From assembly GCA_946478755.1 (NCBI GenBank), contig CAMLDJ010000022.1, positions 1 through 38,002 on the forward strand: a stretch of 38,002 nucleotides of DNA, given 5' to 3'. This document shows, piece by piece, positions 1-8,528 of this stretch. Made by a program: the position numbers and the translations under genes. Source of the DNA: an uncultured Pedobacter sp. (GTDB taxonomy: Bacteria > Bacteroidota > Bacteroidia > Sphingobacteriales > Sphingobacteriaceae). Numbering within the stretch: position 1 is the first letter of the stretch; the number at the start of each line of letters is the position of its first letter. Below the pieces are notes generated by a model. It saw nothing but the letters and a program-made list of their open reading frames with translations, was not told where the DNA came from and searched no databases.

Positions 1-2
1 TA

Positions 3-92
3 TTTCCAGACATCAAGCTGTTGCGCTTGCTGAAGAAATATGCTAAACAAGCAAAACCCAATATTTCTGCTAGATTTTGGATATTATATTAA
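3..92 (+). CDS. C-terminal end of a possible plus-strand gene (partial)
   Basis: Frame 3 is open from the left window edge to a TAA at 90-92, giving 29 residues that end ...ISARFWILY. The piece is basic (repeated Lys/Arg in LLRLLKKYAKQAK) and helical in character. I do not recognise the family. It is the only likely coding end on the plus strand apart from the small frame at 224-355, so it may mark the boundary of the minus-strand super-locus. A 29-codon open frame can arise by chance. The palindromic hairpin just after the stop would fit a transposase-type gene, but that is a guess. Confidence 0.25.
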   Translation, partial: FPDIKLLRLLKKYAKQAKPNISARFWILY

Positions 93-94
93 TA

Positions 95-109
95 CGAGCG
101 ACACGCTCG
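95..109. repeat. Small perfect palindromic hairpin (REP-like)
   Basis: CGAGCG-ACA-CGCTCG is a perfect 6-bp stem with a 3-nt loop, directly after the partial plus-strand frame. A second overlapping inverted pair, ACGCT...AGCGT, follows within the next ten bases. Short GC-rich hairpins like this, standing in AT-rich DNA, resemble repetitive extragenic palindromes. Only one copy is visible in this window. Confidence 0.3.
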
Positions 110-223
110 CACCAGCGTGGTCAGTTCCATACCATTTACTTGGGCCATAATTTTGTCCTAAACTAAAGGAAACATCCCATAATAATCTAGAAGCCTCATA
201 AAGTGCTGCCCTAACCAAAAACA

Positions 224-355
224 ATGAGGCGGTCAAATTTTTTTTTCGATTTTTTTACACCAAAAGAAATTGCAGATGCCCACAAAGCAATAGAATGCTT
301 CATTGCCTTATCTGTGATAGTGAGCATGGCATTTGTAAATGCTAAATTTATTTAA
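224..355 (+). CDS. Possible 43-aa small hydrophobic protein
   Basis: An ATG frame encodes a basic, Phe-rich start (MRRSNFFFDFFTPKEI), a short helix-like stretch, and a hydrophobic C-terminal segment (about residues 26-43) that could span or touch the membrane. The stop is followed four bases later by a strong hairpin. There is no convincing ribosome-binding site, but that is common in Bacteroidota. The frame runs through a T9 tract, so slippage or sequencing error could alter it. I do not recognise a family. The hairpin placed just after the stop is the main reason to take it seriously. Confidence 0.3.
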   Translation: MRRSNFFFDFFTPKEIADAHKAIECFIALSVIVSMAFVNAKFI

Positions 356-359
356 TTAA

Positions 360-395
360 AATGGGCAGGCGACAGATTTTCTGTGCTTGCCCATT
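360..395. terminator. Strong terminator-like hairpin
   Basis: AATGGGCA at 360-367 pairs with TGCCCATT at 388-395, and an inner ACAGA/TCTGT stem extends it to about 16 bp with one bulged G and a 3-nt loop. Read on the minus strand it is followed by TTTAATTAAATAAATTT. On the plus strand the downstream bases are less T-rich. It could end transcription from the small plus-strand frame, from the minus-strand operon, or from both. Confidence 0.45.
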
Positions 396-485
396 ATTGT
401 TGAGATCATTCGATATGTGGTCAACGTACCATTGATCTGCGACATAACATCATGGTTTATAAAAGATAGTATCTATTTATAAATT

Positions 486-510
486 TGGTCTTAGCGAGAT
501 GCTAAGACCA
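486..510 (-). terminator. Hairpin at the 3' end of the RHS-1 module
   Basis: TGGTCTTAGC (486-495) and GCTAAGACCA (501-510) form a perfect 10-bp stem with a 5-nt loop, 15 bp beyond the stop of the last minus-strand gene. The minus-strand continuation is AATTTATAAATA: AT-rich but not a clean U-tract. It most likely ends the RHS-1 and membrane-protein operon. Confidence 0.55.
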
Positions 511-525
511 GTTAGGGGGTATTAA

Positions 526-999
526 CTAAATCTTAATAACCTTATATTTCTTATAGCACCAAAGTAACAGCAGAAAAACAGCCACTGGAAATAAATTAAT
601 AATTATGAATTGCTGAGAACTTGTATTAATTGCCATATTAAATGACGGTAAGATTGCAACGCTAAAGCTCAGTTTACTATCCAAAACCCCAATTAATACT
701 GATGGAGAAGCAGAGTAAGAATATTTATAATCTCCAATTGATGCTTGAATTAATTGGAGGCCCAAATTTATAAAGGAATAGAGATAGCCATCGAATTGAT
801 TTTGCAGCAACCTTTTACCTGCAAAAATAGAAAAAGTAAATAATGTAAATCCACTTAGAAAGATAAACAATAGAACTCCATTAATTTCTCCTGTTTTTAT
901 CAGAGTACTAGCAAGTAAAATAATCCCCCATCCTCCCCAAAGAATTTCAATAATGGAAACTATCTTAACTAATAACAATGATTTATTTTTTATTCTCAT
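526..999 (-). CDS. Small multi-pass membrane protein, candidate immunity protein for RHS-1
   Basis: About 157 aa from the start chosen here (MRIKNKSLL). The open frame extends to an ATG at 1047, but that start would overlap the upstream gene by 65 bp instead of 17. Three or four hydrophobic segments are visible: a first helix around IVSIIEILWGGWGIILLAS, a second around VLLFIFLSGFTLFTFSIFAG, a weaker third, and a strong C-terminal one ending LLLLWCYKKYK. No family is recognised. It is the last gene of the RHS-1 module, very AT-rich compared with the RHS core, and followed by a hairpin. Small membrane proteins directly after a variable RHS tip are typical immunity or accessory proteins; that role is inferred from position only. 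Confidence 0.6.
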   Translation of the reverse strand: MRIKNKSLLLVKIVSIIEILWGGWGIILLASTLIKTGEINGVLLFIFLSGFTLFTFSIFAGKRLLQNQFDGYLYSFINLGLQLIQASIGDYKYSYSASPSVLIGVLDSKLSFSVAILPSFNMAINTSSQQFIIINLFPVAVFLLLLWCYKKYKVIKI

Positions 1000-1426
1000 A
1001 TATACTAAATTGTTCTTTAATCTTATTAAGACTGTTACTACCATCATTCGAAATCATTTTAGTAAACCAATCCGAAGTTGAAGAAGAAAATAATATTTTC
1101 TTTCTTTTTTTTTCATATACTATAATATAATACGTAAATGGCCATAAACTTTCCCCAACCTCTATTATATCTGTAGTTGTTAAAGTCATTGAGCTAAAAA
1201 TCTTCTTTGATAAAAAAACAGATTTCTCACGGTAAATATCAGCGAATTTAAAACTTCTTCTAACTATTAATAAAGAAATTATTATTGTTGGCACTAAAAA
1301 GAAAAAACCTTCCATGGTACAGTTTTTACTCAAAATAATGTAAGTTAAAAACAACAGAAATGGAATAAAAAAAAGCAATGCTATCAATTGACCTAATCTT
1401 GCAGACCCTCCACTGATTTTAATCAT
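983..1426 (-). CDS. Small membrane protein, candidate immunity protein for RHS-1
   Basis: 147 aa. Two adjacent N-terminal transmembrane helices (about residues 11-33 and 39-55: ALLFFIPFLLFLTYII, then FFFLVPTIIISLLIV) precede a soluble C-terminal domain of about 90 residues rich in beta-type sequence and Lys. The start ATG overlaps the RHS-1 stop by 8 bp (ATGATTAA), so the two genes are almost certainly co-translated. No named family is recognised; the shape (two helices plus a PH-like soluble domain) resembles many small bacterial membrane proteins. Coupling to the toxin-like tip and the AT-rich composition make an immunity function the best guess. A membrane location would suit a tip that acts on membranes. 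Confidence 0.65.
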   Translation of the reverse strand: MIKISGGSARLGQLIALLFFIPFLLFLTYIILSKNCTMEGFFFLVPTIIISLLIVRRSFKFADIYREKSVFLSKKIFSSMTLTTTDIIEVGESLWPFTYYIIVYEKKRKKILFSSSTSDWFTKMISNDGSNSLNKIKEQFSIYENKK

Positions 1427-4400
1427 CTTTCTTTTTAGATTTAATTTGTACCCCTATTTCTACATTAAAGGATAGATTAAAAAACAAACCAGCACTCCCT
1501 CCATAACTATATCCACTTTTAGCAGAGTTCTGTCCATTCTCATTGGTGTGACTAACTTGTAAAACACCCCAAGCTGGATTTGGAGTAGCAACAAAATCAG
1601 TTGTTGTTTTTTTGCTTATGGTTTTGCCTCCCTTAACAGTGGTTTCAGTTTCTTGGTTAACACCACTAAAAAACTCCACTCCACCACCTTTTGATTTCTT
1701 AACTTCACCATTATTACCATAATAAGAGCCTTCACTGACATTCTTTACCTTGCCTGTTTTTGTATTAACCTCACCCCCAATTGCAACACTTGCCAGTTCT
1801 GCCCCCTCATAGTTAGCCTTAACACCAACACCGTTGATTTCTGCAGCACCACCAACCTGACCTGATATTTTACCTTCAGCTTTTACATAAACTGATGGTT
1901 CAAGTTCTTTAATATAATCCTTGAGTGAACCTTTAGCTGATTTAATCACTGCTTTAACAGTATTAGCTACCGCTTGTTTACTTTTTTCAATCACGTAGTT
2001 ACCAATACTGCTCAGTAAATCGGGCAAACCTGGAAGCATCCCATCAGGATCAACAAACCTTATCGGATTATTGAATGTGTAATTATACGGCGAGTACCTC
2101 CGCATCTTTTCAGCCAGCGGATCAATTACATTCCATCTCCCAATTACCGGATCATAGAACCTTGCGCCGTAATCGTATTGCCCATCCTGCCCATCCAGGC
2201 CCAGTTCATCCTGTAGCTCTTTACCGTTATAAAGATACTTATTATCTGCTGATCCCTGAAATGAAGTTTTTCTTTTTCCAAAGGCATAGTAATCATCTTT
2301 CTGCAGCGGCCCTATAACACCGTTCAGCACATCAAAGGTATAACGTACATTGCCCAGATGGTCACTTAGGTTATAATGGTAAGTGTACATTCCACTGCCA
2401 TTGCGCTGCGCCACGCCTTCTTCGGTATGGAGAATATCAATAGTAGTCCCATCTGGCTTGTATTCTATACCATCAACATAGTTCCTGACCGAACCATTGT
2501 TGCTTTTGGCCAGTTTGTTCCCCGCAGCATCATAGGTATAAGCCAAGTTTACCGGTGTGCCCGTTGTACGCACAGCTGTTGCAGGCAGGTTAAGGTGATT
2601 ATAGGTAAGCTGCATCCCGTTCCGCCCATCCTTAACAGCATTGCCATTGGCATCGTACTCATAGTCCTGTACCGTTAAATTGCTTACGCTCTTTAACCTG
2701 CTGCCGTTGTTATCGTAGCTGTATGCCCTACCTGTGCCGTCACGGTTGAGGCTGGTTATATTCCCCATCACATCGTAAGTTAATGTTTCACTCATCGGTA
2801 CACCCGCAAATGTGGCAGCTGTTTCCAGCCTGTTCAGTTTGTCATAACCATAGTTGAAGATGTTCGCTGTTGGATTAACTGTATTGCTCCAGTCCCAGTA
2901 CTGCCTGGTAATGTTGCCGTTATAGCCCTGTGCAACACCGTCCTGGTAATCAAGCTTCATACTGAACTGATCGGATGTACTGTTCTTCATCCAGCCACGC
3001 TCGTTATAGGCAAAAGTAGTCGCCTGGGTATCGTTGTGCAGGTTCTTTTTGCTTAATTGGCCAATCTCGTTATACTCGAGATGGCTCAGGGCTACCTCGC
3101 CCTGTTTGTTAATTTCTTCGAAAGTAGCCAGTTTGCGCCCCATATGATCGTATTCATAACGGTTGGCAATAACTGTGGTTGCCCCGCTTGTGGTATGCGT
3201 GCGGGTACTGGCGGTTAGCTCACCAACAAAACTGTAGGTATTATCTACCACGTCAGTACCATTCATATGATGATCGCTCTTGCGCTGCACCACACGCCCT
3301 TCAAGGTCATAATAGTTTACCGTAAGCAGCATATTTCCAGTACCCAGGTTCTTCACCTTGCTGCCTGTTAGCAGGCTTTTGGTACGTTCCTGAGGTGCCT
3401 GTTCGCCCGAAGGTGGGCCAAAGGTGTTGTCCGCAAAACCGTAGTCATCATAATAGTTTACCGTCAGTACATCGCCACCGCTCTGTGGAAAGGATTTTGA
3501 ATCATAATCTGCACCGTTGCGGGTCTCCCATAGCGAGATGGAAACATCACCGCCAGCAATCTGCTGTGCCTGGTTGTCCAACAAGGTCTGAAGGGCATCC
3601 TTCGCTCCGCGCTGGGGAACCGATCCATTGTCGGCCGTAGTGCCCGCCTGTGCGTAAAGCCCCGTAGACACAATCCTGCCAAGTGCATCGTATTTGCTAT
3701 ATAGCCATTCCTGCGGGCTTTTACCCCGCTGGATGGCATCCTGACTCATCACCACCTGATCGAGTTTATTGTAGACCATAAACTCCCAGCCCTTTCCGGG
3801 GATCTTTTTCTCCACCAGCCTTTTGCGCCCATCGTAACGGTAACCGTAAATAAACTGGCCGAAAACATCCTGGGTTTCATCAAAACTGTTGATCGCCGCA
3901 GACAGCCTGTCTGTATGCTCGTTTACCGCAGGAGGAAGCACATAACGCAGGTTACCAAGATCATCATAAACATAATAGGTAGACAGGTTTTTGCCATTGC
4001 TCTCCCATACCCGTTTGAGTACCACACGGCCTTCAAAATCCTTGAACTCCTCTGTAATGCCCGCTTTTTCGTAAGCAAGCACCCAATTTTCGTCCCGGCT
4101 GGTGGTCTTGTAAAGTTTACCCGGAAGGTAAACATCGGCAGATGCACCATTGCCGGCACTGTTGACGGTCCAGAGCTTAACTTCATCCAGCACATTTGTG
4201 CCATACTCGATTTTTTGGGTATGCCCCCCGCTGAGCTGCCAGGCTTCGCCCGGTGCCCCTTGCTGCAATACGCGGTTAAGCGGCGAAGCCTCGAACTGTG
4301 TTTCAGCAAAGGCATAATCTGTTGCCTTTACACCTGCTGCCTGTGGTAAATGGAAAAAGTCAAACTGAGCACCGATTGCTACATCACGGAAACTTCCCAT

Positions 4401-4874
4401 AGTCCCTGTCTGCGCCGCATAAGGCTGATATTTTTTAGCTTCACGCCCAAAGGCATCATAGGCAATGGGCTGTACGATATCCTTAAAGCCGGGACTGCCC
4501 TGCACCTGAACGGTCTGCAAAGGCCGTCCTAACCCATCAAAATACTGGATGGTCTGGTTCTCCTGGCATACATTCCGGCTCGCGCCCAGGGTCGCATCTG
4601 TGACTCCACGCTGTCTAAAGGTGCGGGTAAGGATAAAGTTCTGGTTGGTACTTGGTGTTGAGGACAGGGGTACACAGTTCAGGTAACTTATCCCTGTGGT
4701 GAAAACCCGCAGCGTACTCCCCGCAGGTACATAAAAACCATCGGTCAGGGTCACGCTTGACGGTGCGCTGATCCCACTTTCACCGTTATAAACCGATACA
4801 ACCTTTTGGGCGTAAGAGCGGCTGCAGAGTAACAGCAATGCTGTCGCACAAATATATTTTAGATGTTGCTTCAT
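1419..4874 (-). CDS. RHS-1: secreted RHS/YD-repeat core protein with variable C-terminal tip
   Basis: 1151 aa. A signal peptide (about 1-22, cleavage near SYA-Q) is followed by a short motif shared with RHS-2 (VTLTDGF...GSTLRVF, about 41-58) and a DUF6443-like domain (about 79-200, with YFDGLGRPLQTV). YD repeats run through the middle (YDxxGR, YNELG types). The RHS-associated core (about 850-946) contains DHLGNVRYTFD, YLYNGKELQDE, ARFYDPVIGRW and ends at DPDGM. A unique 205-aa tip follows; it is Gly-rich with alternating residues, has no nuclease or deaminase motif I can see, and ends in a Lys/Asp tail. RHS cores of this type form closed shells around their C-terminal effector. A Sec signal is unlike the cytoplasmic RHS effectors of type VI systems. 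The stop overlaps a membrane-protein gene, and the start is 7 bp from the end of its TcB-like partner. Confidence 0.92.
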   Translation of the reverse strand: MKQHLKYICATALLLLCSRSYAQKVVSVYNGESGISAPSSVTLTDGFYVPAGSTLRVFTTGISYLNCVPLSSTPSTNQNFILTRTFRQRGVTDATLGASRNVCQENQTIQYFDGLGRPLQTVQVQGSPGFKDIVQPIAYDAFGREAKKYQPYAAQTGTMGSFRDVAIGAQFDFFHLPQAAGVKATDYAFAETQFEASPLNRVLQQGAPGEAWQLSGGHTQKIEYGTNVLDEVKLWTVNSAGNGASADVYLPGKLYKTTSRDENWVLAYEKAGITEEFKDFEGRVVLKRVWESNGKNLSTYYVYDDLGNLRYVLPPAVNEHTDRLSAAINSFDETQDVFGQFIYGYRYDGRKRLVEKKIPGKGWEFMVYNKLDQVVMSQDAIQRGKSPQEWLYSKYDALGRIVSTGLYAQAGTTADNGSVPQRGAKDALQTLLDNQAQQIAGGDVSISLWETRNGADYDSKSFPQSGGDVLTVNYYDDYGFADNTFGPPSGEQAPQERTKSLLTGSKVKNLGTGNMLLTVNYYDLEGRVVQRKSDHHMNGTDVVDNTYSFVGELTASTRTHTTSGATTVIANRYEYDHMGRKLATFEEINKQGEVALSHLEYNEIGQLSKKNLHNDTQATTFAYNERGWMKNSTSDQFSMKLDYQDGVAQGYNGNITRQYWDWSNTVNPTANIFNYGYDKLNRLETAATFAGVPMSETLTYDVMGNITSLNRDGTGRAYSYDNNGSRLKSVSNLTVQDYEYDANGNAVKDGRNGMQLTYNHLNLPATAVRTTGTPVNLAYTYDAAGNKLAKSNNGSVRNYVDGIEYKPDGTTIDILHTEEGVAQRNGSGMYTYHYNLSDHLGNVRYTFDVLNGVIGPLQKDDYYAFGKRKTSFQGSADNKYLYNGKELQDELGLDGQDGQYDYGARFYDPVIGRWNVIDPLAEKMRRYSPYNYTFNNPIRFVDPDGMLPGLPDLLSSIGNYVIEKSKQAVANTVKAVIKSAKGSLKDYIKELEPSVYVKAEGKISGQVGGAAEINGVGVKANYEGAELASVAIGGEVNTKTGKVKNVSEGSYYGNNGEVKKSKGGGVEFFSGVNQETETTVKGGKTISKKTTTDFVATPNPAWGVLQVSHTNENGQNSAKSGYSYGGSAGLFFNLSFNVEIGVQIKSKKKDD

Positions 4875-4881
4875 GGAGGCG

Positions 4882-7800
4882 TTAGTTTTTGTAATGGTAG
4901 TCGGTCTGTTTTAGAATATTACCATTCTGGTCTTTAATGGTTTTTAAGCGTTGAAATGCATCGTACTCGTAGGTAGTAGTCATTCCCTTCACATCAGTCA
5001 TACCTGTCATGCCAATTAAGGGTTTATAAGTGTAGGAGGTGATTTGGGCATCCTTAAGTAAGGATGAATTTCTCAGCTGATTGATGAAATCTTTAACCTG
5101 CTGATCTGTTGGATTGGAATCTGCAAAATTACTTATCGCTGCTGGTCCACCAAGTATACTTTCAACAGTACCATAATCCGCATTTTTGATTTCACCGATT
5201 GTATACTGGTTATTATAGCTGTACAAATAAACTGTGCGCGATCCAAGCTCCTGAGATGCCGCCCTCACGTGCCCCGTATTGTTGTAGCCGTAAAATCTAA
5301 ACCGGGGTTCTACATCTCCTGCACCGCTTTGAGTCGTTATATATTCTGGCTGGATAATCTGCCCGTCATCATACCAATCTTTATAAGTAGTTACTGTAGT
5401 TTCTTGACTCGTATTTTTTACAACTTTTTGTTCTATTACGGGACTGATATTGTTTTTAGCAACCATTTTGGCAAATACACCAGTCAAATCACGCCCCAAA
5501 CTCACCATCTCGTTAGGATACAAAAAAGAACGCTTTTCAAGGTTTCCTTTACTGTCGGCTTTTTCAGTTCTGGTTACCTGCAAGTGATATGGATTATCAT
5601 AATACTGCTGAGTTGTTGTGCTGACAGGATTTTGCCCGTTTAAATCATAAACCGTTTCAATACTCGATCTGGACTGGACCCATCCTGTAATCAGATCATA
5701 AAAAGTGTATGCATAATCTGGAGAAAAACCATCTGCTGGCAGGGTATAAAAATAATTTCCGGTACCACACGGATAATCAACGGCCCTCATTTTTTTTACC
5801 CGCATGGCCCGTAGACTATTATAGCGGTTAGAGGTATTCAGATCATTGAATTCATAGCTATTTTCGAGCTCCGATACTTTTGCAAAAGATCCATCGGCAT
5901 TTCTTTTATATGTCTTTCTTTTCAACAAAAGCCCCCGTTTATATTCATTGCTGTTTAACGGGGTAGACCTATCTAAAATAAGGGTACTGTTCCAATAAGC
6001 ATGATCGATATTCATTGGATTTAAACCATCCTGGGCAGATGAATAGTCGTATGCGGTATATCCGTTTTTAACCCCATCCGCTGAAATATCCGCCTCGCTT
6101 ACATTGGTATAACCTACCGATGAACCTTGGGTAAAAGCTAAAATGGTCTGTCCTGAACTTATGGCTTCCTTATATTTTATAAATAGGGTACGGCAAGGAT
6201 AAGGATTCCCCCAGGTGGATGGATCATTATAAATCTCACTCATTTTCCAAATGTCTTCCCCATATTCGTGCACATATTTAGGATATATCAATAATTTTCC
6301 CGGGACATAAGTATATTGACTGCGGTTGGCAACCTGCCCGTTAACAAAACCGGTTATCTGTTTAATCCTTAAGCCACCAGCCATTGGATTAGTAACCGAT
6401 GGACCTGAAGAGCCATAGGTCTGATAGTTTAAAGTTGCCTTAATGCTTGGCAGCGCCGGGCTGGCACAATTATTTCTGCTGCACACCAGATCGGAAACAA
6501 TCCTGTAATCCCCAGCAGATAAAGTCAGAATCTGATTGATATCAAAATCAACAGCACCATTCGGCTTCGGCTGCGGATTACTTGGAAAATTATCAAAAGC
6601 ATCCCAATAATAGATCTGCTGATAGGTTTGGTTAACCAGCCTTTCGATGCGGATAGACGGCAACCAACCATCAATTTTCCTTGCCGGTAAAAGATAATCC
6701 CTAAACTCCAGTTTTATGCTTGCAGTATTCTGGGTAAACGGAATGCTAAGCGTTGTGTTACGGGGTGTTACACCGGACTGGGGATCATTGGCCATCACCA
6801 CACTTGTTGTGGAGATAATCGGACCGGATGGATTTCCGCCTCCTGGCACATCTGCAGCATCGTAACGATGAGCTTCATATTCAAATTCGCTATACCCTCC
6901 TGTAGGGTAGTGTATCCGTTTCAAAACACCGCACTGCATAAATGACTCTTCAGGCTCCCTGTTCGCATTTAATAAAGAATTATTAAATTCAGGTACCTGG
7001 GGCAGCAAATGGGTATTACTATTGGCACCATTATAATAGCCCCAGTGATCCTGTGCATTTGAATACATGGCCGGTAATTCGTTTGGTCTGTTATACTCAA
7101 AAACATGGCTAGACTTTCTAATATTATCGGAACCGTATTCTGCCAAGCTATCTAAAAAGAACCGTTGGTTTACAGCAGAATAGAAAAACCTCGTTTCTTT
7201 AATTTTTTGGCCAATTTTATCATTGACAACGATAGAGGTTAAATTTTTGCCGGTAATATCGCTGCGGTTGAGGGGCGCATCAAATACCATTTCCCCACCG
7301 TTCCATCTGATTTTTTTAAGAACCGATTTTCCGCTGTTTACAATTGAGGTTACACCTGGCGCCTCGGACAGCGGGACTCCATTATGCAGAATGATATTGG
7401 TATTTAACTGTTCCTCTGAAATCTTATTGTTACTAAGCGTAAAATAATCCAGGTCGCCGGTTTTATATGAATAGGTCTTTCCAGCAAAATATTGTTCAAA
7501 CTTTTCTATGTAATCGAAATATACCACATCGGCATTGTTTTTCAGGACAATCTTTGTCAGATACCAGGCTGAAAGGTTCTCTGTAGTCTGCCTTGGGATT
7601 CCATCCGGTAGTGTTTTGGTCACCTCATTCCCGTTACCGGCATAATCAAATGATCCAAAATAAAAAACATTACCCTCCTCGTCTGCTATTTCCCAGTGCT
7701 TATCAATCGATGAAAACGAATTGGTAAGCGGAGATACTAAAAGTTTTAATGAATTAACCGGTATGGCCTGAAAATTACCCTGTTTATCAAAATAGAACTT

Positions 7801-8337
7801 ACCGGAACGCCCAGCAAAATTGTAATAGAAAATATCCGGTTCCGAATCTATAATACCATCAGAAATCTTTCTTAAGGTCACATAATCGTTCGGGTCATTT
7901 AGATTATAACTTGATTGTAGGAATTCATTTCTTTTATTTTTTGATAAAAAGCCATTCGGGCCGTCATCAGCCAGTCCAACTATGCTCCTGGTAATCGCCC
8001 CACCTGCATTCAAAGCCCATCCTGTCCCTACCCAGGATGGTACTTCATCAACCTTGATGCCCCCACTGTGGTAGGACAGCTGGACAGGAAGCGCAAAACC
8101 GCCGATTTTGATCTGATAAACCGGGATTTCGACATTTGCTAGCCCAGTATATAGCGAAACGGGCCATTCCCCAAATTTACCCAGCGAATAAGCTTCGGAA
8201 GAAACCGGAGCAACATTGGGCAGGATTCCATTTGCAAAATTATTTGGATTAAACTGTCCAAAACTCATATTTGAGTTAAGTACAAACACAAAAAGCACTA
8301 GGACGCGTGCCCAGGTAGAATTAAATAAATATTTCAT
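4882..8337 (-). CDS. SpvB/TcB-like RHS partner protein of module 1
   Basis: 1151 aa from the chosen start, MKYLFNSTWARV, which begins a clear signal peptide ending near MSFG-Q (about residue 27). The open frame extends 50 codons upstream to 8487, but that extension looks non-coding and would bury the signal. Residues about 60-120 carry the SpvB-like entry motif of Bacteroidota RHS proteins (LPVQLSYHSGGIKV, then WVGTGWALNAGG). The long middle is beta-rich, and the C-terminus ends on YD repeats (TTYEYDAFQRLKTI, DQNGN) without a core domain or tip. The next gene, 7 bp away, supplies the core and tip. The pair mirrors TcB plus TcC of ABC toxins, so a two-chain shell is inferred. Confidence 0.88.
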   Translation of the reverse strand: MKYLFNSTWARVLVLFVFVLNSNMSFGQFNPNNFANGILPNVAPVSSEAYSLGKFGEWPVSLYTGLANVEIPVYQIKIGGFALPVQLSYHSGGIKVDEVPSWVGTGWALNAGGAITRSIVGLADDGPNGFLSKNKRNEFLQSSYNLNDPNDYVTLRKISDGIIDSEPDIFYYNFAGRSGKFYFDKQGNFQAIPVNSLKLLVSPLTNSFSSIDKHWEIADEEGNVFYFGSFDYAGNGNEVTKTLPDGIPRQTTENLSAWYLTKIVLKNNADVVYFDYIEKFEQYFAGKTYSYKTGDLDYFTLSNNKISEEQLNTNIILHNGVPLSEAPGVTSIVNSGKSVLKKIRWNGGEMVFDAPLNRSDITGKNLTSIVVNDKIGQKIKETRFFYSAVNQRFFLDSLAEYGSDNIRKSSHVFEYNRPNELPAMYSNAQDHWGYYNGANSNTHLLPQVPEFNNSLLNANREPEESFMQCGVLKRIHYPTGGYSEFEYEAHRYDAADVPGGGNPSGPIISTTSVVMANDPQSGVTPRNTTLSIPFTQNTASIKLEFRDYLLPARKIDGWLPSIRIERLVNQTYQQIYYWDAFDNFPSNPQPKPNGAVDFDINQILTLSAGDYRIVSDLVCSRNNCASPALPSIKATLNYQTYGSSGPSVTNPMAGGLRIKQITGFVNGQVANRSQYTYVPGKLLIYPKYVHEYGEDIWKMSEIYNDPSTWGNPYPCRTLFIKYKEAISSGQTILAFTQGSSVGYTNVSEADISADGVKNGYTAYDYSSAQDGLNPMNIDHAYWNSTLILDRSTPLNSNEYKRGLLLKRKTYKRNADGSFAKVSELENSYEFNDLNTSNRYNSLRAMRVKKMRAVDYPCGTGNYFYTLPADGFSPDYAYTFYDLITGWVQSRSSIETVYDLNGQNPVSTTTQQYYDNPYHLQVTRTEKADSKGNLEKRSFLYPNEMVSLGRDLTGVFAKMVAKNNISPVIEQKVVKNTSQETTVTTYKDWYDDGQIIQPEYITTQSGAGDVEPRFRFYGYNNTGHVRAASQELGSRTVYLYSYNNQYTIGEIKNADYGTVESILGGPAAISNFADSNPTDQQVKDFINQLRNSSLLKDAQITSYTYKPLIGMTGMTDVKGMTTTYEYDAFQRLKTIKDQNGNILKQTDYHYKN

Positions 8338-8360
8338 TATCGTATGCAATATTGTTTCAT

Positions 8361-8389
8361 AAAAAGAATCAGCATTTTTTCCCTGCTGA
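8361..8389 (-). terminator. Terminator-like hairpin just upstream of the TcB-like gene
   Basis: On the minus strand TCAGCA (8389-8384) and TGCTGA (8374-8369) form a 6-bp stem with a 9-nt loop, followed directly by TTCTTTTT. It lies 23 bp before the chosen ATG at 8337, in a 191-bp spacer with further inverted repeats (GACCT-TTAAC-AGGTC near 8430, and an ACACTC/GAGGGTGT hairpin near 8490). It may end the tail-fibre transcript or act as an attenuator. The stem is short. Confidence 0.35.
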
Positions 8390-8528
8390 AAGGGGGATAA
8401 ATTAAATCTGCAGAGACCTGTTAAAGGTCGCTGCCCGGGGGTTCGGTTTAATCGGATTGACATTTGGTGCAGCAACGTTTTTGACACCCTCGATTACGGA
8501 GTGTGCACCAGGCCATATTTTTCTCACT

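Noticed and set aside
2075..4532. Several plus-strand and alternate minus-frame open frames of 60-144 aa inside RHS-1
   Set aside because: They lie opposite or out of frame with a well supported RHS gene, have no recognisable domains, and are explained by its composition.
8338..8487. N-terminal extension of the TcB-like protein by 50 residues
   Set aside because: The extension has no family character, and starting there would place the signal peptide 50 residues inside the protein.
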